From positions 186,001 to 250,000 of the forward strand of contig JAKZHN010000002.1 of NCBI GenBank assembly GCA_037179335.1: a DNA stretch of 64,000 nt, written 5' to 3'. Under the pieces are notes generated by a model, which was not told the origin of the DNA, made no database searches, and saw nothing but the letters and a program-made list of their open reading frames with translations. This DNA is from Cyclaneusma minus (Eukaryota; Ascomycota; Leotiomycetes; Marthamycetales; Marthamycetaceae). Both the position numbers and the translations under genes were made by a program. Shown here piece after piece: positions 31,070-43,330 of the stretch. Each line of letters opens with the position of its first letter. Within the stretch, counting starts at the first letter, position 1.

Positions 31070-32039
31070 ACCGCCTTCAGCCAGGTATTTCTATTCTACA
31101 GGGTCAGGTAGAGCCCGATATCGTACAGTTCCGGCATTGTCTGCCAGTTGCGTTGCTTTAGTCTATAGTTTCGCGGACTTTGGGCGACGGGCGTTGCTCG
31201 CAGCTCGTCCGACAATGGCAGTTGCCAAAGTTGATCCACAAAGCAGGAAGGCGCGCAGGGGGGATGGATGGATTGTTCTTTATCGTTCACCGGGGTAGAA
31301 TCACAGGTCCAGCATCTCGAGGAAGTCCAGTCGCCGTTAACATGGTTGGGGTGGCACCTGGGATTGATAGCGGCCGATCACCATTCCAGATGGAGTTTAA
31401 GCTGCCGTCGGATTGACGGGAAGCTCGAGCTCGACCAAGATATATTGTATATTCCAAGTCCTGCCTAGGGAATATTCCTGGTATTTCTGGTAATAGTAAA
31501 TTTCTTAATAATCAATCATGTTTCTAGCAATTGGAGATACTCTTACGTGTCGGCTGAGCACAGTGTGGCATCAATTGCATCGTGACCTCGTGACATCGAG
31601 ACATATGTTGAGACAATATGTTGAGACATTTAAGAAACGACCAGCATAGAATAGACTGAATTTTATTTCTTTCTGAATTCTCGTATTGGAAACAAGCCGT
31701 TCCTACTGTGTCAAAGGTGTCGAAGCCTCAATATGTCGACCGACCTGCTGAATAACAAGAATTGCGCCATCATTCCCATCAAATGGCGAAATGGCGAAAT
31801 GGCGATGGTGAATGGCAAAAAGAATCTGCTGCCATCATCCTCGTTTTATTTGTCACAACGCTCTCGGTACCCAATCCAATGCCGAATGGCACGCGCTCAG
31901 CTGACTTGCACCTGTCATATTCACCAGCTGGCAGCTGAAAGCCGGATAAACGTTATAATACTCGTTGGCTTCTTGAGGGGGCAGCACGGACCTGCGTAGA
32001 TTGTAGAATGCTAGCGTAGCCTATAGACCACCACCACTT
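31070..32039. other. Intergenic region at the edge of the AT-rich isochore
   Basis: Upstream region of the Zn2Cys6 gene passing into the AT-rich block. Short local repeats occur: two copies of ATATGTTGAGACA at about 31,600-31,627 and tandem AAATGGCG units at 31,780-31,806. No gene found. Confidence 0.5.
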
Positions 32040-34193
32040 TTTGTATTTTCGGAAAAAGAAAAAAATTAGCCAATTCCAGGGGAGTTAAAGATATTATTTT
32101 AAACCAAATACTATATTAAATTATCCAAATCCCTTACTATTTTAATTTATACCCCCTTTTATACCTGTATTATTTATTATTTAATGCTTATTAGTATTAT
32201 ATAGCTATACCAATTATTTTTAGCATATTCATAATCCCACCACCGGAAATCCTAAATAATGCACCGAAAAAAAAGCATTTTATTTTAAAGGCTTTTAATA
32301 TAAGCGACGTATTTTTAATGCTATTAAAATATAATTTAGAAAGAATTGAAATTATAATTTTATTTGCAAAATAATAAAGCTATTTAATATTAATCGCTAT
32401 ATTTTTAAATAAAAGCTTAACCATTAAACCAATTTTTTTAAAATATTTATTTTTATAAATAAAGGATAAAATAAAGCTTTAATAGCTATAAAAAAAGCGG
32501 AATATATTTATATATAAATAAATATATTAAATTAAATTTCTTTTTTAATTACGCTATAATTTACGCCTATATTTAATTTATTTTTAAAAATATACTTTAA
32601 ATTATATTTTATTAAGCAAATGAATTTTTTGCTTTTTTGCCTAATATAAATAATATAAAATATTAAATATTATATTTATAAATTACAAATGCAAATTTGC
32701 ATTTAATTATAATAATATTATATTTTATTTTAAAAAGCTCAAATAAATTATAATAAATTATAATATTTAATAAACGGATATTTGGAATTTTAATAAAATA
32801 GGCTTTTAGCTTAATATATAAAAAAATTATATATAAAAACGTTAAAAACGTTTATATATTAAATTACTATAATAGGAAATCGATTATATTAATTAAAGCT
32901 ATTTCCAAATACGGGAAATTAATTTAGAATTTTTTTATTATACCCGCTATATCACGATCTAATGCTTTGCAATAAAATTAATTAAAAGATTTGAAGTTTA
33001 ATTTTATAAAATAAAAGCCTGCTATTTATATTAATTTCTTTAGCTTTTATACCCTAACGCTTTATACGCTTTTAATATATTAATTTTAATTTTAAAATAT
33101 TAAATTTATATAAAATATTTTGCTTGTTATAATAATAGCGGTTATTGCTTTAGCAATGCTATAATTTATTTTTGATATATATAAAGATTTATAATACTTT
33201 TGTATATAATTTACTAACTAAGCTTTAGCTTATTAATACCAATAAAAATTTAAATTATTAAATTATTTTCCCTTTTTATAAAGCGGAAAAGAAATTCCTA
33301 TTGGCCGGATTTTAATCGGAATTTTTTGGTTTTTTTCGATTTCTTTTATTTGAAATATTCGCAATTTCCGGGCTTTTTAGCGCTTGGCAATTGCATTTTT
33401 TTCAATTAGCTTTTTATTATATATTAAATACGTCGTATACAAATTCTAAGCCCTTTAATTAAATTTTTAGCATATATAATTTGCAATTTTAATTTAAAAT
33501 CTTTTCTATTAAATTAAATCCAAAGCGATTATTTAAAAACCCATTTTTCTTTTAATTTTTAATTTTACTAATTCTATTAGCTCCATTAGCCCTAATTTTG
33601 CTATATACGCTATAAATTATATATATAGCTTTATATTAGGTATATTAATATTATAACTATTATTTTATTTGCCTTTTATTATATTATTTAATATATTATT
33701 TAAATAATGCATAATACTTTTTTACGTTTTAATAGCCTTTTTATTATAATTGCATTTAATTAAGATATTAGCGTTATTATTTTTAATTTTTAAAGCAATG
33801 TTTTTGAATTATTTATTTAAATGAATAAATAGCGCCAAATTTTTAATTTCTAGCCCGGCCGTTTAATTAATATTTGCATATACTTTTTTCAAAACTATTG
33901 AAAGCTAAATTAAATACGCTTCAATTATTAAAATTATATAATTAATTTGTTTTTCTTTTATTGATTTTAATTTAATTGTTTTAAATTAGCGGCCTTTTTA
34001 TTGCTTTTTATAATTTTCGCGTTTTTCGAAATTATAATAATTGCGGTGGTATTATTTATAATATAGGCCCTTATTTATTTTGCTTTTTAATTAAAAGCCA
34101 TTTTAGCAATAAATATAAATTTTATACCCTTAGCCTATTTTGATAATTTGCATTAATTTTGGTTAAAGCGCCAATGGCTTTTATTATTTTTAT

Positions 34194-34555
<362 letters not shown>

Positions 34556-34740
34556 TTTCTTTAAATTTGTAATAGGCCTTGCTTTTTAAATAATTGAGGA
34601 CGCCTTTTATATTCCAATTATTATTAGCAAAATTAAATATAAAATATAATAAAAACTTAGCCTTTATAGGATTTTAATAAGCTGGTATTTGTGGCGTTAG
34701 GGAATTTTAGCTTTATTTGGATTAAAATTTTTAAAATTTT

Positions 34741-34837
34741 TAAGATTTTTAAGATTTTTAAGATTTTTAAGATTTTTAAGATTTTTATAATTATTATACC
34801 TATTATACCTATTATACCTATTATACCTATTATACCT
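34741..34837 (+). repeat. Two adjacent 9-bp minisatellites
   Basis: About five copies of AAGATTTTT (34741-34786) are followed directly by about five copies of TATTATACC (34791-34837). Confidence 0.9.
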
Positions 34838-35764
34838 AAAGATCATTGCTTATATTGCTGCTCTTTTTCCTTTAAATTATATATATAATATAAAATAATT
34901 ATAAAGCCTATATAAGCGCTTTAGCGCAATAATAATTTAAATAGCATTAAATATTATTTTATTTTTATAAATATTATTTTAAAAATCGAAAATTCAATTT
35001 TGGCTATAGGCTAGGATTGATTTTTTATTTGTTTTTAAAATATATTTTATATAAATTAAATAAATAATAGTTTAAAAATGTTTAAATAAATATTTTATTT
35101 ATAATAAGCATATAATTTAATTTAAATTACGTTTTGGAAATTATTAAATATATAGTTTATTAAAAATTCAGATTTTTAATTTTATTAATTATTTCAAAAT
35201 TAAACGTTATTTGGATTAAATTAAAGCATTATTTATAAATTATATTTATATTTCTTTTATTTAGCATTATATAGGCTTATTTAATTTTTTCCCATTATTA
35301 TATATTATAATAAATACTAGGAAAAAGCAAATTAAAACTTTTTTTATAAATACTATTATATTTAATATTTAAAATTATATATATATAATATTTATATTAA
35401 AGCCTATTCAATGGATAGATTTTGCAAAGCCAATTAAAAACCGGTGATAAATAAAAACAAATATAAATTTTCTATAGCTTTTAGCTTTATTATTTTTAAA
35501 AATTAAAAGCTATACGATTTTTTCGCTTTTTTAATAGCAATAATTGCATGCGTTTTTTTTTAATTTTTAAAAATTTAAAATTATAATATTTTTTAAAATC
35601 CAATCCGGTTTTTAAATAATTTTGGCATATTCTATTTATTTTATTTAATATTTTATTTTAAACCCTTATTCTACCCGTTTTATTTATTTAGCTATAATAT
35701 AATTTAAAATTTACCTTTTTTTTATCGCTAGCGGCTGCTAGTTTATAGTTTTTTATAATAATAG

Positions 35765-35995
35765 GGAATTATATTCGTTCCCGTAGGGTTAAAATAATGC
35801 GCGCGCGGGTAATAAACAGGTTGTATTGGCTATAAAAAGGAAAAGATAGCTGGAGGGCCGCCGGGAAGCTATAGGTAATTTCTATGGCTGGCGCTAAGCT
35901 AGTGCTAGCATCCCGGGTATGGGGCTTGCGCCCCGGGTATAGGGCGCGTGCCAAGCATGTAATACGCGCCCGGAGCTTTAAGCAGGGATTTATAT
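35765..35995. repeat. GC-rich island in the AT isochore, possible solo LTR
   Basis: About 230 bp of normal-to-high GC sequence with sharp edges. It contains GCGCGCGCGGG, GCTAAGCTAGTGCTAGC, two copies of CCCGGGTATRGGG flanking CTTGCGCC, and a CTATAAAAAGGAAA stretch. On the minus strand the order CTTTTTATAG then CCTGTTTATTACCC resembles an LTR core promoter. No second copy was seen in the window. It could be a less-mutated LTR, or another element escaped from RIP because it is short. Confidence 0.4.
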
Positions 35996-37689
35996 ATTGA
36001 AATTTGTTTATATTATAATAATTTTTTTTAATAAATTACTAATTAAAATTGCTAATTAAAAAGCAATATTCCTTTTTTCTCCAATTAATTTATTTAAAAA
36101 TAAAATTTTAAAAATCATTATATTATAAATTACTTTTTTTAATTTATAGCTCTATATTGTTTTTAACCTATTCTTTTATTTTAATAGTAAATTTATTTAT
36201 AAAAACTAATATTTTCAAGGCTTTATTTAATAATACCTTAATTATAACATTGGCTGGATTATTATAGCCGTTAATCTATTAAATTTTCTGGAATTTTTAA
36301 CGCTTAAAGCTTTAATAAAAATAGAAAATATTTATTATATGTTTTTTTTAATTATAATGCTTAATTTAATTAGTCATTTATATAAAAAAAGAAATTATAC
36401 ATTTTTTTTAAAAATATAATGGCTATAGCGTAGCCAATATTTACTTTTTAAATCATAGCTAGAATTTTTAATATTAGAATAAAGCGGATAATACGCTTGA
36501 ATTTGATATTAAATTAATAAATTAGATTTTCCTTAATTTTAAAAAAGCTATTGATTTTATTTATAAATTTATTTGCTAATATAATAATATATTTAATTTA
36601 GAAAAAGAAATTTTTATTATTTACAAATAATCCGTTTATAAAAATCAAAAATTTAAAAAAATTTAAATCCAAGATAATATATATTAATTTCCTATTCAAA
36701 TAATTAAATCGCTAAGCAATAATTTTATTTAATATTTAATATTTTTAAGTTTTGGTTTCTAATATTAGAATATAATAAACAATTTATAAAAAGCTTTAAA
36801 GTGGCAATTTTGGGCAATATAGCTATTTTTGGCTTTTTTATCAATATAATTAGCTTTTATAATTGGGAATTTAATATTTACCAATTTCAAATTTTTGCTT
36901 TAATTCTTTTGAATAAAACTTATTAAGCCGTTTTTATAAAATATAAAAATTAAACCATTGAAAATAATTGGGTTTTTAATTTTTAATATAATTTTGGGCT
37001 TTGCTTTAAAGCCAGTTTTTTAAAGCTTAACTTTTTTTGATTCAAATTATTTAATATTAGCCAATTGCAAAATATTATTAATTTAAAAGGCTACTATTGC
37101 AAAATACTTATTAAAAATAATAATTATAAAATAATGATTATAAATAAAGGCTTTTATAAAAAGATTTTTGATATAATAAATTAAATAGATAATAAATCAA
37201 TATAATCCAGCATTAGCTATAATGTATAATAGCTTTTTAAATTTTATAATTAAATTTTTTAAATATTTAGCAATTATTTTTTAAGCAAATAATAATAGAT
37301 TTTTTTATTTAAAAAATTAAAAAATTAAATATAGGCTTAAATAATATTTCAAAGCTATAATTTATAAATTTTACTATTATATAAATTTTTAATAATAAAT
37401 AAAAATAGGCTAAAAAATATTAGCTATTAGCTGGATTTTTGAATTATAAAAAATTAGGTAAAAATTTATTTTTTGCCAATATTATTATAGCTTTAAACAA
37501 CCAATTTTGATTTTTTATAGAAAATGGTTATTTTGCCCTTAATCTTTTAAATTGTTTTAAATTTTTAAATTCTGTTTTTTAAAATACTGGAATTGGCTGA
37601 AATAAATTTAAATATTTTAATATTCAGAAATCCAAAGATTTTAATTTTATTGAAATGTTTAAATAGCTAATTTAAAATAATAATTTTGC

Positions 37690-38160
37690 TATTTTTTTTA
37701 AAAACAATTAAATCTATATTAGATTTTTTCTTAATGGTTATAAATGCTTTAAATTCTTTCTTTCCGTTTTTTATAATATATATAAAAGCATTTGCAATTA
37801 TTTGGTTAATTTCCTTATTAAACAAGCGTTGTTTTTTGGGCCTTCCTTGTTTTTTAAATGGCTAAAAGAAATTTTTAGCGAAAATTGGCTTTAGGGAATA
37901 TTTCTTTAGGCATTTATAAAATTCTTTGGCAGATTATTTAATTTCCAGGATATCCGGATCATTAAAAGCCTTTTTAGCTTTGTTTTTATTTTTCCAATTA
38001 GAAAGTTTTTAAATAGATTAATTTTTAATTTTTAAAATAATATTATTAACTGGCTTAATTGCTTTTAAAAGGGCTGTTTTAGCTAATTTGAAAAAATTAA
38101 AATTAGTATTAATTCCTTTTAAAGCTGCGGCTAATTTTGAATTAGTTTCAAAATCATTAG
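37690..38160 (-). pseudogene. Decayed minus-strand coding sequence of unknown transposon origin
   Basis: Read on the minus strand, 38160-37690 gives a mostly open frame with few stops, including SKLAAALKGI, NKAKKAFNDPDILEIK and QGRPKKQRLFNKEINQIIA. GRPKK-type basic motifs occur in transposase DNA-binding regions, but I cannot place the family. It is better preserved than the surrounding sequence. Confidence 0.3.
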
Positions 38161-40114
38161 ATATTTAAAAATCTTTAATAATGCTATTTTTAGTTTTTTA
38201 AGCATTCCTAAAATACAATTATAGGCATTTGTTTTAAAAGCTTGAATAGGCTAATCCTGCCATTTTCTTTATATACTAGAATTTTAAAACCCAAAAATAA
38301 ATCCAATATAGCTAAAATATCAAGGCCATTTCTAATATATAAGGCCTTTTAAATTAATTTTTAATATAAATCTTCTGAATTTTTTTAATAGCTTTATAAA
38401 TGGCTTTAAAGTTTTCTTTTTAAATTCAGCCTTTATAATAATATAAGCTTTTTTTAAAATTAAATAAATTCTTTTTATTTTATTAATGCTATAATAGGCT
38501 TTAATTAAAACCTTATTATATTAAATTTTTAATAATCCAATATTTTATTTAAATTTTTTAAAATCGGCCTTATTTTCAGCATTATAGCGGATAATATTTC
38601 GTGGATTTTAATATATATTAATTTATATCAATATAATTGCTTTCAAAATATTCTTTAATTTTATAAATTCAAAAACTTTAATGGCGTTATAAAAAATGGC
38701 ATTATTTATAATATAAAAAATCTTACGTTTTTTAATTCAAATTATATTTATAATAATTAAATGGTTAAATTTGAAATTTATTTTAATTTTGAATTTAAAC
38801 CGTTTTAGGAATTTACTATTTAGCTAGTATTGGTTATAGTATTTAATTAATTTTTTAAGAATTTTGGGGTTAAATTAATCTCCAGCTTTTTATAAAAGCT
38901 TGGTAAATTTTTTAACCATTGAATGGCCAAAATCTTTATATAATTAACGGAGTTTAGGCTTATTTAAATAATACTAAATAATATTTATTTTATTCCCATT
39001 TAATTTAATATCCAAATGGTATTAAAGGTGGCTAAACTTTTTAAAAATAGGCCATTGCCTGATTTTTCAAATTAAGATATTTTCCAAATTATTGAATTTA
39101 ATTTAAAGGCTATTTATATTTTTTAAATATATTAAAAAAAGGATTAGCCTTGCAAATATAAAGTATCATTATTTCAAATGGTAATTTAAGAAAAATAGCT
39201 TTTATAATACCAAAGTTTTCAATCCCAAATATAATACAGGCTTGGCCGGCTTTGCTAATATTTAAATGAATATTAAAGACCAGCTTTTCAAAGTTTAAAG
39301 CTAAGCGTAGCCGGCTATAAAAATATATAATGCTTGAATATTAATTATAATTTTTGGAAGGTTTTTAAAAAAATATTGATTTAAAAAAATAAATATCTAA
39401 TTTTAAATAAATTCTATAGAATATTAAATAATTGTTTATTTATTTGGAATTAGCCTATAAAGGCCTTAATTTTAATTTTGGCCTTAAAATGCATGCATAG
39501 GGTAATAAATAATTATTTATTCATTTAGAATTATTTTATAAGGATTATAATTAATAATTATATATTTGGCTAATTGTTTAATAAGGAGAAAAGCCATTTT
39601 TAATTTATTAATTGGGCCCCAGAATATTATAAAGCTTATAAAGCTTATAATTTTTCCTTAATTTTCATTATTTTTAAAAATGTTTTTCTAGTCTATGCTT
39701 TAAATTGTTTATTTAATTTTATTAAAACTATTATTAATTTTATCCTGGTATTTAAATTTATCTTTGTTTTTATATTTAGCCAAAAAAATATAAAAGGCAT
39801 TTTGGGTATATGCTTTTTTTTTCATCTAAAAATAAAAACTGGTAAATTATGGTTTTTAAACTAATAGCCAGGCTTTTTATAAATCTAGCAATATTTAATT
39901 AAATATTTTAATTTGCCAAAGCTGGATTTACTATTGCTGAATTCTAATTAATTTCTAAATTTTTGGCTGGATTTGGAATTTTGATTATTTTTAAAATTGC
40001 CTTGATTGGAGTTTTTAAATTTTTAATAATTCGGATTTTTATTATAAATTCGATTTAAATAAAAGGCTAAAAAAGTGATTTTTTTTAAATATTAATTCAA
40101 AATCAAAGATTTTA

Positions 40115-40311
40115 TCACGGTGCAAAACGAAGGCAAGTTTTAGAAAATAGCAACGTTGATCTACGAAAGAGAGAAGAGGAGCCAGAGAAGCTTAAAAGCT
40201 ATATATAGACGCCAAGGGCCAAGCCCGGGGCGTGGTGGTAATGGCCCGAGGGTAGGGGGTCGACCGGAATAGAGCGGTTATATAACCAAGAAATGGCATA
40301 GTGCCGTAATA
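40115..40311 (-). repeat. LTR-like repeat, left (3') copy
   Basis: Shares with the right copy the core AGAGAAGCTTAAAAGCTATA followed by TATAGACGC, AAGGGCCAAGCCCGGGGCGT and AGCGGTTATATAACCAAG. On the minus strand it ends up starting TRTTACGGCA where the other copy has TGTCACGGCA, a C-to-T/G-to-A pattern. GC-rich compared with its surroundings. The inner boundary near 40,115 is approximate. Confidence 0.75.
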
Positions 40312-42479
40312 CTATTTCTCTCCAAATAGCCATTTGTTTTTAAATAGTTATAAAATAATTATAAATTTTAAAAATACTATAATTTTTTTTAAAAAACAAT
40401 GCCTTTATAATTTAAAATTATTAAATAAACCAATATTTTATAATAAAAATCCACGAAACCGATTTTTATATAAAATTTAAAGCTAATATTTAAATTACAA
40501 ATTTATTAAATTTATTACGGCCTTTATAAATTGGCTTTTTAACTAGGGCTATTTAAATTTAAAAAGCTTATTAAATTAAAAATATAATATTTTTTTATAT
40601 ATAGTTATTGCTTAATAAATACTAGGGGTCTTGGCTTTTAAAATAATTCTATATATTAATTTTGCAAAAGCTTTTTTTTGGCCAAATAAATCCTTTTGGA
40701 ATTGCCAAGAGAAAAAATAATGCTTTTATTTTATTAAATAAAATAATTCAGTCTTTTTATTTTAATTATAAATATTTAGGATTTTATTAAATTCCCAATG
40801 CTTTTTGGATTTTTTAATGCCGTTGGTTTTTTTTTAAAATATAGCTATAAATATTGTGGCTTTTTAAATAGTTAATTTTATTTTGATTAAATAATTCAAA
40901 AAAGTTTGGCTTTAGCCGAAAAGAAAATACAGGAAATTCTTTTATAAATTTAAATAATTTATATTAATAAACTCGATCGCTTTTGTAAAAATTTTAAATT
41001 CGCCAGGGGCCGGCCTATTCTTTTTCTTTTTTATAAAATAATTAATTTTTCTATTTTTAATATTAATATAAATTAATTGGCCCTTCATATAGCGCAGAAT
41101 TTTAAAATAGCAAATATTGGTATATTTTTTATATTTCTTAATTAATTGCTATATTAAAATTTTACATTAATTTAAAGTTTTAATTAAGCAATTTATAATA
41201 GCAGTAGCCTTATAAAACAAATTGGGCCAGAAATATTATAAAAAAATAGGCATTTAAATTTTTTATATCTATATAAAAATAAAATCCATAATTTGCAAAA
41301 AATAATATTATATTTATAATTTTAAATACTTAATTATTAAAAATGAATTTAGCTAGCAAAAGCCAATCCATCCAATTATTTTAATAGAAAAATATAAAAA
41401 CTTAAAAATATTGCTTTAAAATAGCATTAAAATATTTAATTTAATGATTAGTTTTAAAATAGAGAAAAATGAAAAACTTAAAAGCTATATTTAATTATTT
41501 TAAAAAATATTTTCAAAGTTTTAAAATAAACTAAATTTTCCTATTAAAAACAATATTATTAAAAATTCTATAAAAGCAATAAATATTAGAAATAAATATA
41601 TTAGCCAGTATTTTAATTAAAAGGCTAATAATAAAAATAAAATATTGCATTTTAATTAATTGGTATATTATAATTAAAATATATTAAAATGTTTTTTCAT
41701 AGCATTTATATTTTGAAAATAATACAATATAATTAATACAAATATTAAATCAAGCTTTATATAAAATAGGCAGAAATTTTAAAAACCCAAATAGTAAAAA
41801 GCGTAGAGCTTTTATTTAATTATATAGCTAATAAATTTTAATATAGCTGGCAATATTTGTTAATATTTTCTACTATTAATAGTATTGGATAATTATAAAT
41901 AATATTTTAATTTATTTTAAATGGCTAGCTCATGCTGCAAAATATATATAATTAATCATTTAAATTTAAAAATCAAATATATTTAATAAAATAAAAAATC
42001 GACTTTTTTGATAAATTTTATTATTATTTTTAATTATAAAATCCGCTATTTACTAGAAAATCTTTTTTATAATTGCTTAGGTTATTTGCAAATTATTTTA
42101 CTTTTTAAAGCTTTTAAAATAAATTTTGCAATTTGCAATAAGCAGTAAATATTTTAAATAAGTTTATTAATTAATTGCTTGAAATTGGGGATTATTGTAA
42201 AAAACAATAATAAAAAAATTGAAATTAGAATTTAAAAATAAACTTTTCAAAATTTTAAAGCTAAAGCGGTTTTTCGAAAATAATATTTATTAGCAATATT
42301 ATAAATAATTGTTAAATTTGTTTTTAAATATATTTTTAGCTTTGCAGCTAAAAATATTAAATAAAATAATTTGCCTGCTAAAATAATAAATAATTTGTAA
42401 ATTAAAGCCTAAAAAAAATTTAAATTATTAAATTTGGCATTAATTAAAGGCTTTAGTAATTATAAATATATATAGATTT

Positions 42480-43330
42480 TAATAATTAATTATTAATCCA
42501 ATTTACTTCTAAACTCTATAAATTTTTAAAGCCTATTTTTTCTAAAATTTTAATAATTGCTAAAAACCTTTTATTATAAATTTTATAATTATATTTAATT
42601 GCCAAATATTTTGCAAGAAAAAGCCCATAGGCCAAAATATATCATTGTTTTTAAATTACAAAAAATATCGCTTAAAATTTAGTTAAAAGCATTAATTTCA
42701 AAAATAATCTATTAGAAATAATTAAATAAAGCCAAAATAAAAACGGTAATAAAAGCCGCTTTAAAACATTAAAGAATTTTTGCTTAGCTATTTTCCATTT
42801 TTTTTAATTAAAATATAAATCAGTATTAAAATTTTAAAAAAGATTATATATAATTTTTTAATAAAGATTTGCAAAATTCGAAAACCATTATAAACTTTTA
42901 AATTTTATTAATGGTTTTTATTTTATAATAGCCTTAATTTTATTAAAAATTCTTTTAATGCCACTAAAAATAATGTGTAAATTTAAATGCTTAATGTTAA
43001 TAATTTTAAATTTGTATTTATTAATATTAATTTAAAAGCCAATATTAATTAGTCTATAAAGGATTTTTTATATATATTACCAATATTTTTAAATAGAATT
43101 AAAAAAAAATATACTATATAAATTTTATTTAAAAAATTAAATAATATATTATTGATATAATGCTAAAATAAAGCCAAAATGTTATAAAAACCAAAGGGCA
43201 TAATTAACAATTTAAAAAAACCAAAGCAAATAATAAAAGCTATTTTCCATTTATCTCTTTCGGCTATTCGAAATTTATTAAAAGCAGCAATAATATTTAA
43301 TTTAATATAGACTTTAATATAGCAAATAGC
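42480..43330 (-). pseudogene. Reverse transcriptase and RNase H remains of the gypsy element
   Basis: On the minus strand at about 43,312-43,150: IKLNIIAAFNKFRIAERDKW, then KIAFIICFGFFKLLIMPFGF, matching the gypsy RT block KLD..AAFN.FRI..GDEWKTAFRTRFG.FE.LVMPFGL. The Asp of motif A is Asn, and the YxDD box near 43,096-43,113 reads YFFL, so it is dead. Downstream at about 42,760-42,540 come FNVLKAAFITVFILALFNYF and YNYKIYNKRFLAIIKILEK, matching RNase H regions F..LK.AF.TAPILA.FD and YDKE.LAI. Stops and frameshifts are frequent. Confidence 0.8.

Noticed and set aside
35769..35954. 61-codon minus-strand open frame in the GC-rich island
   Set aside because: Explained by higher GC of the island; no protein features.
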